From DATFVA01 sp963774455 (lineage in GTDB: Bacteria; Bacteroidota; Ignavibacteria; Ignavibacteriales; Ignavibacteriaceae): a stretch of 64,000 nucleotides of DNA. This document shows, piece after piece, positions 34,565 to 44,091 of the stretch. Under the pieces are notes generated by a model. That model did not search any database. It was not told the DNA's origin and saw only the letters and a program-made list of their open reading frames with translations. The stretch spans positions 682,001 through 746,000 of the forward strand of contig CAVZFD010000003.1 in assembly GCA_963774455.1 (NCBI GenBank), in the 5' to 3' direction. A program made the position numbers and the translations under genes. How positions within the stretch are numbered: position 1 is the first letter of the stretch; each line of letters starts with the position of its first letter.

Positions 34565-37021
34565 ATGAAAACAAAAAAAGTGAATGAAAAGAAATTAGTT
34601 AAGGAAGTGAAAAAAGGATTTGAAGAGAACATTGAAGTCAATACGAAAAAGACAGATTTGAAGGGTAAACCTTTGTCGCAGGATCTTTTGCGAAAGATGA
34701 ACGCCTATTGGCGTGCAGCTAACTACCTTTCGGTGGGACAGATTTATCTGTACGACAATCCTTTATTAAAAAAACAATTGAAATTGGAACACATAAAACC
34801 GCGGCTGCTGGGTCATTTTGGTACTACACCCGGACTTAATTTTATATATGTCCACCTCAATCGTATCATTAAGAAGTACGACCTGAATATGATGTATGTT
34901 ATAGGTCCGGGACACGGCGCGCCGGGGATAGTAGCTAACACATACCTGGAGGGAACTTACAGTGAGGTGTATCCGAATATCACCCGGGATGAAGAAGGTA
35001 TGAAAAAACTGTTCACTCAGTTTTCCTTTCCGGGCGGCATTCCCAGTCATGTTGCGCCGGAAACTCCGGGTTCTATTCACGAGGGAGGAGAACTTGGCTA
35101 CTCGCTGTCGCATGCATATGGGGCTGCATTCGATAATCCGGATCTAATAGTTACATGTATCGTAGGCGACGGCGAATCGGAAACCGGCCCATTAGCCACC
35201 AGTTGGCATTCCAACAAATTTCTCAATCCGGTTCTCGACGGAGCCGTACTTCCCATCCTTCATTTGAACGGATACAAGATTGCAGGACCAACCGTGCTGG
35301 GGCGTATCAGTCACGAAGAGTTGGACCAGTTATTCCGTGGTTACGGTTACAATCCATATTTTGTGGAAGGAGACGATCCTGACAAACTTCATCAAATCAT
35401 GGCAGCCACTCTTGATACAGTAATTGCCGGGATTAAGGAAATACAAACAAAAGCGCGCAGCAAAGGCTTTAAGGAACGACCGAAGTGGCCCATGATCATA
35501 TTCCGTACTCTTAAAGGCTGGACTTGCCCGAAAGTTGTGGATGGTTTGCCTGTTGAGGGTACGTTCCGGGCACACCAGGTTCCGGTTACCGACTTTGTGA
35601 AGCAGCCTGAACATTTGAAAATTCTTGAACAATGGATGAAAAGTTACAATGCTAAAGAATTATTTGATAAAAGCGGCAGGCTCAATCCAGAACTTGCGGA
35701 GTTAGCACCTAAGGGCGAGCGGCGCATGGGGGCCAACCCGCATGCCAATGGAGGACTTCTTCTTAAAGAATTGAAAATGCCTGACTTCCGTAATTATGCA
35801 TTAAATGTAATTAATCCCGGTATTATAGAAGGAGAAGCCACGCGTGTTCAGGGTCAGTTTATCCGCGATGTGCTGAAACAAAACACAAATAACTTTCGTG
35901 TCTTCAGTCCCGACGAAACTTCATCGAACCGCTGGGGAGATGTGTTCGAGGTAACGGACAGATGTTCAACTGCGGAAATAATTTCTATTGACGATCACGT
36001 TGCATACGATGGTCGTGTGATGGAAATGTTGAGTGAGCATCAGTGTGAAGGTTGGCTCGAGGGTTATTTGCTTACAGGCAGGCATGGCTTTTTTTCATGT
36101 TACGAAGCGTTCATCCACATCGTTGACTCTATGTTTAACCAGCATGCCAAGTGGCTCAAGGTTGCTCAACAAATCCCCTGGCGTCAGCAAATTGCTTCCT
36201 TAAATTATCTGCTTTCGTCCCACGTTTGGCGGCAGGATCATAATGGTTTTAGTCATCAGGACCCCGGTTTCATTGACCATGTAGTTAACAAGAAGGCGGA
36301 CATTATACGGGTTTATCTGCCACCGGATGCCAATACACTGCTTTCTGTAACCGATCATTGCTTACGCAGCCGCGACTATGTTAATGTTATTGTCGCAGGC
36401 AAACAGCCGGCACTCCAATGGATGGACATAGATTCTGCTATTAAACACTGCACTGCCGGACTTGGAATATGGGAATGGGCCAGTAACGATAAAGGTGAAG
36501 AACCTGATGTGGTTATGGCTTGCTGCGGTGATGTTCCTACACTGGAGACATTGGCTGCCGTTGAAATACTGCGGCATAACTTCCCGGATCTTAAAGTAAG
36601 GGTTATAAACGTGGTGGATCTAATGACACTTCAACCTAAGAGCGAACACCCTCATGGATTAAGTGATAAGGATTTTGATACACTCTTCACGAAGGACAAG
36701 CATGTCATCTTCGCCTTCCACGGTTATCCTCTACTGATCCATCGTTTAACATATCGAAGATCCAACCAGGAACGGTTTCACGTGCGCGGGTATAAGGAGG
36801 AAGGAACGACCACTACCCCATTCGATATGGTCGTACTGAATGAATTGGATCGTTTCCATCTTGTCGCTGATGTGATTGACCGTGTGTCGGGTTTAGGTTC
36901 GCGGGCGGCTTACGTTAAACAATTCCTACGCAATAAGCTGCTGGATCACAAAAGATATATTGATAAATATGGAGAGGACATGCCCGAAATCCGCAACTGG
37001 AAGTGGGGCGATCCCAAATGA
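34565..37021 (+). CDS. xfp: xylulose-5-phosphate/fructose-6-phosphate phosphoketolase
   Basis: This thiamine-diphosphate enzyme splits Xu5P or F6P with phosphate to acetyl phosphate plus G3P or E4P. Signature segments are GPGHGAPG, EGGELGYSLSHAYGAAFDNP and the ThDP-binding GDGESETGP, with GRHGFFSCYEAF in the second half. 818 residues is the usual length. A lysine-rich extension of about 40 residues precedes the core start LRKMNAYWRAANYLSVGQ. It precedes the HPF-like gene with possible ATGA overlap. Confidence 0.97.
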   Translation: MKTKKVNEKKLVKEVKKGFEENIEVNTKKTDLKGKPLSQDLLRKMNAYWRAANYLSVGQIYLYDNPLLKKQLKLEHIKPRLLGHFGTTPGLNFIYVHLNRIIKKYDLNMMYVIGPGHGAPGIVANTYLEGTYSEVYPNITRDEEGMKKLFTQFSFPGGIPSHVAPETPGSIHEGGELGYSLSHAYGAAFDNPDLIVTCIVGDGESETGPLATSWHSNKFLNPVLDGAVLPILHLNGYKIAGPTVLGRISHEELDQLFRGYGYNPYFVEGDDPDKLHQIMAATLDTVIAGIKEIQTKARSKGFKERPKWPMIIFRTLKGWTCPKVVDGLPVEGTFRAHQVPVTDFVKQPEHLKILEQWMKSYNAKELFDKSGRLNPELAELAPKGERRMGANPHANGGLLLKELKMPDFRNYALNVINPGIIEGEATRVQGQFIRDVLKQNTNNFRVFSPDETSSNRWGDVFEVTDRCSTAEIISIDDHVAYDGRVMEMLSEHQCEGWLEGYLLTGRHGFFSCYEAFIHIVDSMFNQHAKWLKVAQQIPWRQQIASLNYLLSSHVWRQDHNGFSHQDPGFIDHVVNKKADIIRVYLPPDANTLLSVTDHCLRSRDYVNVIVAGKQPALQWMDIDSAIKHCTAGLGIWEWASNDKGEEPDVVMACCGDVPTLETLAAVEILRHNFPDLKVRVINVVDLMTLQPKSEHPHGLSDKDFDTLFTKDKHVIFAFHGYPLLIHRLTYRRSNQERFHVRGYKEEGTTTTPFDMVVLNELDRFHLVADVIDRVSGLGSRAAYVKQFLRNKLLDHKRYIDKYGEDMPEIRNWKWGDPK

Positions 37022-37080
37022 AGAATAAAGCACCAATAGGCACAGTTAATGAAATTAAACAATCAAAACAGGAAAAGACG

Positions 37081-37449
37081 ATGAATATCCAAATCAATAC
37101 CGGCCATAATATCCAGGGCAATAAAGCACTCATTGCTAAGTTCAGCAGCACAGTTCAGAGCGCATTAATTAGAATGAGCGACCACATTACCAGGGTGGAA
37201 GTCCATATGAAAGACGAAGACGGCGATAAAAAAGGAAAGAACGACAAACGATGCATGATAGAAGCACATATAGAAGGACGTCAACCCATCGTTGTTACAG
37301 ATCATGCTGATACTTTGAACGAGGCCCTCGACGGTGCCCTTCATAAATTAATAAGTATGATAGAAAGCATCCTTGGTCGGCAACGCGATCAAAGAAGCCG
37401 CAAAACTGAACAATCCAAACCCGGGCAAATTATTCCCGCGAAGCAGTAA
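37081..37449 (+). CDS. HPF/RaiA-family ribosome-associated protein homologue
   Basis: The segment MNIQINTGHNIQGNKAL with following HITRVEVHMKDEDG has the beta-alpha-beta pattern of the S30AE/HPF fold, whose members bind and silence stationary-phase ribosomes. I set the start at 37081 because the fold starts there and AGGAAAAG precedes it. An in-frame ATG at 37018, overlapping the xfp stop as ATGA, would add 21 residues. The tail is basic and disordered. Assignment is moderate because only one short domain is present. Confidence 0.72.
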   Translation: MNIQINTGHNIQGNKALIAKFSSTVQSALIRMSDHITRVEVHMKDEDGDKKGKNDKRCMIEAHIEGRQPIVVTDHADTLNEALDGALHKLISMIESILGRQRDQRSRKTEQSKPGQIIPAKQ

Positions 37450-37543
37450 TGTGCGTTAGCATTGCTAAGTATACTTGTAGTCTTGGTTTAAAGTGCCGCT
37501 GAACGGCTGATTTGTGATTGATAAAATTATGGAGTGATCAAAG

Positions 37544-38641
37544 ATGAATTCACAACAGCTAATAGATACCGCAAAAATGTTGGTAGCCAACGACAAGGGA
37601 CTGCTGGCAATGGATGAAAGTAATCCAACCTGCAATAAACGATTTGCTGCATTGGGAATACCACAGACGGTGGAGACCCGGCGGGCCTATCGTGAATTAA
37701 TTATAACTACACCTGGTCTTGGTGAGTTCATTAGCGGCGCTATCCTTTATGACGAGACAATCCACCAGCAGAAAAAAGATGGAACTCCGTTTATGAAAGT
37801 CATCAACGAAGCAGGTATTATTCCCGGAATCAAAGTTGATATGGGCGCCAAAGACATGGCAGGTCATCCCGGTGAGAAAATAACCGAAGGTCTGGATGGA
37901 TTGCGTAACCGGCTTGCCGATTACTCTATAATGGGAGCCCGTTTTGCCAAGTGGCGGGCTGTGATTGCTATAGGAGACAGTATCCCCAGCCGCGGCTGCA
38001 TAGAGGCAAACGCGAATGCTTTAGCACGTTATGCTACATTGTGCCAGGAAGCCGGATTAGTTCCGATTGTAGAGCCTGAAGTGCTTATGGATGGAGGACA
38101 CACAATTGACCGGTGTTTCGAGGTAACGGAGCGTGTTCTGCGAACGGTCTTCAACCATTTGTACACACAAGGAATTATACTTGAGGGTATAATCCTGAAA
38201 CCTAATATGGTGCTTCCCGGATTAACCTGTCCGCCGTCAGAAAAAGAATCTGAGGTAGCAGTTGGGAAGCAGCAGTATCAGGTTAGATTGACAGCCCCTC
38301 AGCAGGAAGATGAGTCCGAAGTAGAAAAAACAGCTGACGCTACAGTAAGGTGTCTCTTGCGGGCCGTCCCTGCTGCAGTTCCGGGAATTGCTTTTTTGTC
38401 AGGCGGCCAGCCTGGTGAACTAGCCTCTGCCCGTTTGAACGCAATGAATATTAGATTCAAGTCGCGATTGCCCTGGGAGCTGGCGTTTTCGTTTGCGCGT
38501 GCTATTCAGCAGCCGGCTTTGGAGATCTGGAAGGGCAAGGAGGAAAATGTATTGGCAGCGCAACAAGCTTTGTATCATCGCGCAAAGTGCAACCGGGCTG
38601 CTCGCCGCGGTCAATATAATGCATCTATGGAAAAGAAATGA
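37544..38641 (+). CDS. class I fructose-bisphosphate aldolase
   Basis: This aldolase reversibly cleaves F1,6BP by Schiff-base chemistry. The N-terminal GLLAMDESNPTCNKRF and ITTPGLGEFISGAILYDET are class I hallmarks. The catalytic lysine is K219 in EGIILKPNMVLPG, and SGGQPGELASARLNAMN follows. 365 residues, like eukaryotic-type class I enzymes. It could link triose phosphates from phosphoketolase back to hexose. GGAGTGATC lies before the ATG. The 140 bases downstream hold no gene that I can support. Confidence 0.95.
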   Translation: MNSQQLIDTAKMLVANDKGLLAMDESNPTCNKRFAALGIPQTVETRRAYRELIITTPGLGEFISGAILYDETIHQQKKDGTPFMKVINEAGIIPGIKVDMGAKDMAGHPGEKITEGLDGLRNRLADYSIMGARFAKWRAVIAIGDSIPSRGCIEANANALARYATLCQEAGLVPIVEPEVLMDGGHTIDRCFEVTERVLRTVFNHLYTQGIILEGIILKPNMVLPGLTCPPSEKESEVAVGKQQYQVRLTAPQQEDESEVEKTADATVRCLLRAVPAAVPGIAFLSGGQPGELASARLNAMNIRFKSRLPWELAFSFARAIQQPALEIWKGKEENVLAAQQALYHRAKCNRAARRGQYNASMEKK

Positions 38642-38781
38642 ATATGAAAGATGATCCAAATCGAGGAAGACCATAACTGCAGAGGTATGGTATTTACTTT
38701 GACCATTCAATACATCGGATCACGAGGTGCGAAAGTGGTTGGGTGAAGCAATGGATGAACATAATTTAAAGGATATTCATT

Positions 38782-41373
38782 ATGGAGGCGACTACAAATA
38801 AGGCCGATGTTAAAGCCGGATCGAAGGATGATCTAAAATCACTTCCAATGCCGGAATTGCTAAAAAAACTTGAGTCATCGCCGGATGGCCTGAGTCAAGC
38901 CGAAGCTCAGAAACGGCTGACTCAATATGGGCCTAACGAGATCGAAGAAAAGAAAGTCAATCCATTCCTGAAATTCCTCTCGTATTTTTGGGGTCCCATT
39001 CCCTGGATGATCGAAGTGGCTGTAATTCTGTCTGGTCTTGTCAGGCACTGGCCGGATTTTTTCATCATACTCCTTTTGCTTGTTGCCAACGGTGTGGTTG
39101 GATTCTGGGAAGAACGCGAAGCCGGTAATGCCATCGCTGCCCTGAAGGCCAAACTGGCGATCAATGCCCGTGTGGAGCGTGACGGCAAATGGGTAACACC
39201 GGCGGCTCGTGAGTTAGTACCGGGTGATGTTATACGATTGCGTTTGGGAGATATTGTTCCGGCAGATGCACGTCTGCTTGCCGGTGATCCTGTAGAGGTA
39301 GATCAATCAGCACTGACAGGAGAATCGCTCCCTGCTGAGCGTAAATCCGGTGAGGCAGTGTTTTCAGGTTCAATTATTCGTCAGGGTGAAATAGGCGCAT
39401 TGGTCTATGCCACGGGAAGTAAAACCTACTTCGGTAAGACAGCCCAGCTGGTCCAGGAGGCACATACTGTCAGTCACTTTCAACGCGCAGTAATGAAGAT
39501 TGGCAATTATCTGATCGTGCTTGCAGTGGCGCTGGTGGCATTAATTATTACTTTCGCAATCTTACATGGCGATCCGATCTTTACCACATTGCAATTTGCC
39601 CTGGTGCTGACAGTTGCTGCTATTCCCGTGGCGATGCCTACGGTGTTGTCGGTGACGATGGCGGTAGGTGCACGCCTGCTTGCCAGAAAAGAGGCGATTG
39701 TAAGCAAGCTGGTAGCTATAGAAGAATTAGCAGGTGTGGACATATTATGCGCGGACAAGACCGGCACCCTGACCCAGAATAAACTGACACTGGGCGATCC
39801 ATTCAGTTTAAACAATATTCCCACAGAGCAGGTTATCCTTTATGCGGCGCTGGCGTCACGATCTGAGAATAATGATACAATTGATCTGGCTGTTCTTGCC
39901 GGACTAAAAAACAAGGACTTGTTGAAGAGCTATGAAGTAATTCATTTCCAGCCATTCGATCCTGTTCACAAACGTACCGAAGCCACTGTTAAAGGCAATG
40001 ATGGTAAGGAGTTCAAAGTTACTAAGGGCGCACCACAGGTGATTTTGGAATTGGCTGCCAATGCCGGGCAGGTCAAGACCGATGTTGAGAAAGCAGTAAA
40101 CGAATTCGCAAAACGGGGCTTTCGTTCGTTAGGTGTTGCAAGTGCTGAGAAGGACGGACAATGGCAGATCATTGGAGTATTACCTTTGTTCGATCCACCT
40201 CGTGAAGATGCAAAGGCAACCATCGCAACAGCGCTTTCGATGGGTGTTAAAATAAAGATGGTTACTGGGGATGCACTAGCCATCGCACAGGAAACAGCCA
40301 AAAAGCTGGATATGGGGACAAATATTTTAGATGCCAGCGGTTTAGGAGACGTTAAGCATAAGGAGACAGCAGCGATATCCGAGTCCATCGAGAAGGCCGA
40401 TGGTTTTGCCCAGGTGTTTCCTGAACATAAATTCCATATTGTGGATGTTCTGCAAAAAAACGGTCACATTGTCGGTATGACGGGTGACGGGGTGAATGAT
40501 GCCCCTGCACTAAAGAAAGCCGATTGCGGAATAGCTGTTTCAGGTGCTACGGATGCAGCGCGGGCAGCGGCGGCCATTGTGCTGATGACACCCGGTTTGT
40601 CGGTGATTATAGATGCGATCAAGGAAAGCCGAAAAATTTTCCAACGGATGAATAGTTATGCAATCTACCGCATAGCCGAGACATTACGTGTGCTATTCTT
40701 TATGACATTGGCAATTCTAATTTTTAATTTTTATCCATTGACTGCGGTGATGATAGTGATGTTGGCATTGCTCAATGATGGTGCCATCCTGTCCATTGCA
40801 TATGACAACGTTCATTACAAAGATCAGCCGGAAGCCTGGAATATGCATATGGTCCTTGGAATCTCTACAGTTTTAGGAGTCATTGGAGTCGTCTCCGCAT
40901 TCGGTTTGTTCTATCTTGGCGAACGTGTATTTCATATCGACCGTGCACATATCCAGACACTGATGTATTTAAAGCTGTCTGTGGCAGGACATCTAACGAT
41001 CTTCCTTACAAGAACCCGGGGTCCCTTCTGGTCAATACGTCCCGCTAAAATTTTATGGATAGCCGTTCTTGGTACCCAAATTATAGCCACCTTAATAGCC
41101 GTTTTTGGATTTTTTATGACACCGCTGGGTTGGGGTTGGGCGGGTTTCGTTTGGGGCTATGCGCTGATATGGTTCCTGGTGAACGATAGAATTAAACTGC
41201 TCGCCTATAAGATTTTTGATCCTGTCAAAACCCGGACGCCGTCCGATTTGACGAATCAGATCTCAAAGCGTGCATATGAACTCTACGAGAAAGGAGGTCA
41301 CAAGGATGGTCGGGCAGTTCAGGACTGGGAGAAAGCAGAGCGGGAGATCCGGAAAGCAGGGCCGCCCAAATGA
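38782..41373 (+). CDS. plasma-membrane H+-transporting P-type ATPase (P3A) with C-terminal DUF2934
   Basis: A proton pump of the plant/fungal plasma-membrane type. DQSALTGESLPAE is the actuator loop, the phosphorylation site is DKTGTLTQNK with D325, KGAPQVI binds nucleotide and TGDGVNDAPALKKADCGIAV is the hinge. About ten membrane helices are visible. The last 40 residues (SKRAYELYEKGGHKDGRAVQDW and following) match the DUF2934 pattern rather than a usual P3A tail, so this is a fusion. 863 residues. Arginines are mostly CGN. It ends 28 bases before the pstB remnant-homologous segment begins. Confidence 0.93.
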   Translation: MEATTNKADVKAGSKDDLKSLPMPELLKKLESSPDGLSQAEAQKRLTQYGPNEIEEKKVNPFLKFLSYFWGPIPWMIEVAVILSGLVRHWPDFFIILLLLVANGVVGFWEEREAGNAIAALKAKLAINARVERDGKWVTPAARELVPGDVIRLRLGDIVPADARLLAGDPVEVDQSALTGESLPAERKSGEAVFSGSIIRQGEIGALVYATGSKTYFGKTAQLVQEAHTVSHFQRAVMKIGNYLIVLAVALVALIITFAILHGDPIFTTLQFALVLTVAAIPVAMPTVLSVTMAVGARLLARKEAIVSKLVAIEELAGVDILCADKTGTLTQNKLTLGDPFSLNNIPTEQVILYAALASRSENNDTIDLAVLAGLKNKDLLKSYEVIHFQPFDPVHKRTEATVKGNDGKEFKVTKGAPQVILELAANAGQVKTDVEKAVNEFAKRGFRSLGVASAEKDGQWQIIGVLPLFDPPREDAKATIATALSMGVKIKMVTGDALAIAQETAKKLDMGTNILDASGLGDVKHKETAAISESIEKADGFAQVFPEHKFHIVDVLQKNGHIVGMTGDGVNDAPALKKADCGIAVSGATDAARAAAAIVLMTPGLSVIIDAIKESRKIFQRMNSYAIYRIAETLRVLFFMTLAILIFNFYPLTAVMIVMLALLNDGAILSIAYDNVHYKDQPEAWNMHMVLGISTVLGVIGVVSAFGLFYLGERVFHIDRAHIQTLMYLKLSVAGHLTIFLTRTRGPFWSIRPAKILWIAVLGTQIIATLIAVFGFFMTPLGWGWAGFVWGYALIWFLVNDRIKLLAYKIFDPVKTRTPSDLTNQISKRAYELYEKGGHKDGRAVQDWEKAEREIRKAGPPK

Positions 41374-41401
41374 TGTTTCTCCGGAAGAAGGTTTAGCCGT
41401 A

Positions 41402-42220
41402 CTAGCCGAATCTTCCGGTTACATAATCTTCAGTCTGTTTCTTCGAAGGGTTTGTGAAAATCCTGCTGGTCTTATCGTGTTCTATGAGCGCACCCATATA
41501 AAAGAAAGCCGTACGATCACTTACCCTTGCTGCCTGCTGCATATTATGAGTAACCACAACAATCGTATAGTTTTGTTTCAGCTCGAACATCAGTTCTTCA
41601 ACTTTGGCGGTGGAAATCGGATCAAGTGCACTTGCCGGTTCATCCATCAGGATTACTTCCGGTTCAACTGCAAGAGTTCTCGCAATGCAGAGCCTCTGCT
41701 GCTGACCTCCTGATAATGCCGAGCCCGGATGTTTGAGAATATCTTTCACTTCATCCCAGAGAGCGGCTTGTTTCAGACTTTTTTCGACTATTTCATTCAG
41801 TCTGTTCCTGTTGTGGAACCCGTTTAATCTTAGGCCTGCTGTTACGTTATCCGCAATTGACATCGTCGGAAAAGGATTTGGTTTTTGAAATATCATTCCA
41901 ACTTTTTTTCTAAGCCATACAGGGTCGTGGTCCATAACGCTCTCCCCGTCTATAAGTACCCGGCCTTTAATGGTGCCGCCTACTTCCTCGTGCATCCTGT
42001 TAAGGCACCTGAGGAAGGTTGATTTGCCGCATCCTGAAGGTCCTATTATGGCAAGAATCTTATTCCTCGGGATGGCGAGTGAAATATCCTTTAGTGCCTG
42101 TACCTTTGAAAAATAAGCGTTGAGGTTCTGTGTCTCTATCCTAATTTTGCCGGATGTATCAGCGGTGTGTTGTGTGCTTTCTATAATATTGGAATTTGTC
42201 TTATTCATCAGGTTATTCAT
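41402..42220 (-). CDS. pstB: phosphate ABC transporter ATP-binding protein PstB (copy 2)
   Basis: ATPase of the Pst importer. Walker A GPSGCGKST, signature LSGGQQQRLCIARTL, Walker B VILMDEP, ending KKQTEDYVTGRFG. A 20-residue hydrophilic extension precedes the core start IRIETQNLNAYF. 272 residues. Last gene of the minus-strand operon oprO/P-pstS-pstC-pstA-pstB; only 3 bases separate it from pstA. No phoU follows; phoU is beside the other pstB at 17.6 kb. Its 3' 70 bases are duplicated at 25662-25731. Confidence 0.96.
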   Translation of the reverse strand: MNNLMNKTNSNIIESTQHTADTSGKIRIETQNLNAYFSKVQALKDISLAIPRNKILAIIGPSGCGKSTFLRCLNRMHEEVGGTIKGRVLIDGESVMDHDPVWLRKKVGMIFQKPNPFPTMSIADNVTAGLRLNGFHNRNRLNEIVEKSLKQAALWDEVKDILKHPGSALSGGQQQRLCIARTLAVEPEVILMDEPASALDPISTAKVEELMFELKQNYTIVVVTHNMQQAARVSDRTAFFYMGALIEHDKTSRIFTNPSKKQTEDYVTGRFG

Positions 42221-42223
42221 TAT

Positions 42224-43078
42224 TTATGCATACTTCCTTCTGCGTGTGACAAGTCTGAACGAAATATTTATCACCGAAATGAGTATAATTAAAACCAGTG
42301 CCGCTGCCCAGGCCTGTCTGTTCCAATCTTCGAATGGAGCCTTGGCATAATCATAGATAAATACCGTAAGTGAGGCAATAGGCTGATCCAGTTGGGTCGA
42401 CCAGAACCTGTTTCCAAGTGCAGTAAATAACAGCGGTGCTGTCTCGCCTGCAACTCTTGCGATAGATAACAGAATTCCTGTAAAGATTCCCTTAAAAGCA
42501 GCAGGCAAGATGATAAATAATGTCGTTTTCCACCTCGGTATTCCCAATCCCAGGGCAGCTTCACGATAAGAATGGGGAATGAGGTTCATCATTTCCTCTG
42601 TAGTACGGGTTACCAGGGGCATCATGAGTACCCCCAGTGCAAATCCGCCGGCTAAAGCCGAAAACCTTCCCATCGTTAAAACCACTATTATGTAAGCTAC
42701 CACGCCGATTACAATGGAAGGAATTCCGTTAAGAACCTCGGCAAGAAATCTTACAGTTCTTGCAAACCAGGATTTGCTGTTTTCCGATAAATAAATACCT
42801 GTCAGAATTCCGACTGGTAAACCTATGGCGCTTGCCAGAGCTATCAATATTCCTGTGCCCACGAGAGCGTTTGCCATTCCACCACCGGTTTCACCTGCAG
42901 GTTTCGGCATCTTCGTGAAGAAGTCCCAATTAATGGCTGAAATTCCCTGCGTTACGGTATAGAATAAAATTAGGAAAAGAGGAATAATTGCTATGAAAAA
43001 GCAGAGAACGGTGAGAGTAACCATTATCGAGCTTTTTGCTTTCCGCCAGCGGTAATATGTTTTTCCCGAATTCTTCAT
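42224..43078 (-). CDS. pstA: phosphate ABC transporter permease PstA
   Basis: This inner-membrane permease of the Pst system has 284 residues and six hydrophobic helices. GGMANALVGTGILIALASA and ILTGIYLSENSKSWFARTV are typical, and the EAA loop that docks on PstB reads EAALGLGIPRWKTTLFIILP. It overlaps pstC by ATGA. An internal part of this gene survives as a damaged copy at 25741-26177. Confidence 0.96.
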   Translation of the reverse strand: MKNSGKTYYRWRKAKSSIMVTLTVLCFFIAIIPLFLILFYTVTQGISAINWDFFTKMPKPAGETGGGMANALVGTGILIALASAIGLPVGILTGIYLSENSKSWFARTVRFLAEVLNGIPSIVIGVVAYIIVVLTMGRFSALAGGFALGVLMMPLVTRTTEEMMNLIPHSYREAALGLGIPRWKTTLFIILPAAFKGIFTGILLSIARVAGETAPLLFTALGNRFWSTQLDQPIASLTVFIYDYAKAPFEDWNRQAWAAALVLIILISVINISFRLVTRRRKYA

Positions 43079-44091
43079 GCAGGTTTGTAATATTTTTTAG
43101 TTACGCTCCAAACAATAAGTCTTGCAACGGCATTAAGAATAACTGTCATAACAAAAAGAAGCAGCGCTATTTCAATAAGTGAACTTATGTATAAATCACT
43201 TGTGGCTTCGGTAAACTCATTAGCAAGCACGCTCGCCATAGTATGTCCGGGTTCGAATAATGAAAAGGAAATATCGGGACGGTTTCCGATAACCATTGTA
43301 ACCGCCATTGTTTCGCCCACAGCCCTCCCAAGTCCCAGCAGCGTAGCTCCCAGTATTCCTGATTTCGCTCCTGTCAGTACAACTTTAACAACCTCCCATT
43401 TGGTAGCTCCCAGGGCAAAAGCAGCCTCTCTCTGTGTATCAGGGATAGCCTTCATGATATCACGTGAAATAGAAGTAATAATCGGTAGAATCATAATTGT
43501 AAGGATCAATGCGGCAGCCAGCATTCCTAAACCATAAGGCGGACCCTTGAATAAAAATATGAAGCCAAGATGGTCCCCGAGGAACGGCTCAACAGTTTTT
43601 CTGAGCCATGGAGTCATTACCAGCATTCCGAAAAGACCATAAACAATGCTTGGAATTGCAGCCAGCAGTTCAACAAGAAGCGACATCGGCTGTTCAAGCC
43701 ACGCTGGTGCGAACTCCGATAGAAAAATTGCAATACCTACACTTAGAGGCAGGGCTATTATCAGTGCTATCAGGGATGAATAGAGAGTTCCGAAGATGAA
43801 GGGTAGGGCGCCGAATTCATCCTGTACAGGATCCCACGTCTGGCTGGTTATAAAACCCCAGCCGAATTTATCTATCGATGGGATGGCCTGCCGAAACATC
43901 TCGTAAACCATTACCACTATAAATGAAAGGAGGATGAAAGCGAAGAAACGGGTTATGTTCTGAAAAATGAAATCGCCGGGATTTCGTCCCCGTGATCCTA
44001 ATTTAAAAAAGGAAACAGCAGGAGATGAACCTTTTGTTCCATCAGCCTGCTGAAATTTTTCGTTCCTGTGACCTATCTTCTTAAAAGACAT
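43075..44091 (-). CDS. pstC: phosphate ABC transporter permease PstC
   Basis: PstA's partner permease, 338 residues with about six to seven helices. IPSIVYGLFGMLVMTPWLR and the EAA loop EAAFALGATKWEVVKVVLTG are present, and GLGRAVGETMAVTMVIGN is a PstC hallmark. A charged N-terminal extension of about 40 residues precedes the first helix. It overlaps pstS by one base and pstA by four, so expression is tightly linked. Confidence 0.96.
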   Translation of the reverse strand: MSFKKIGHRNEKFQQADGTKGSSPAVSFFKLGSRGRNPGDFIFQNITRFFAFILLSFIVVMVYEMFRQAIPSIDKFGWGFITSQTWDPVQDEFGALPFIFGTLYSSLIALIIALPLSVGIAIFLSEFAPAWLEQPMSLLVELLAAIPSIVYGLFGMLVMTPWLRKTVEPFLGDHLGFIFLFKGPPYGLGMLAAALILTIMILPIITSISRDIMKAIPDTQREAAFALGATKWEVVKVVLTGAKSGILGATLLGLGRAVGETMAVTMVIGNRPDISFSLFEPGHTMASVLANEFTEATSDLYISSLIEIALLLFVMTVILNAVARLIVWSVTKKYYKPA

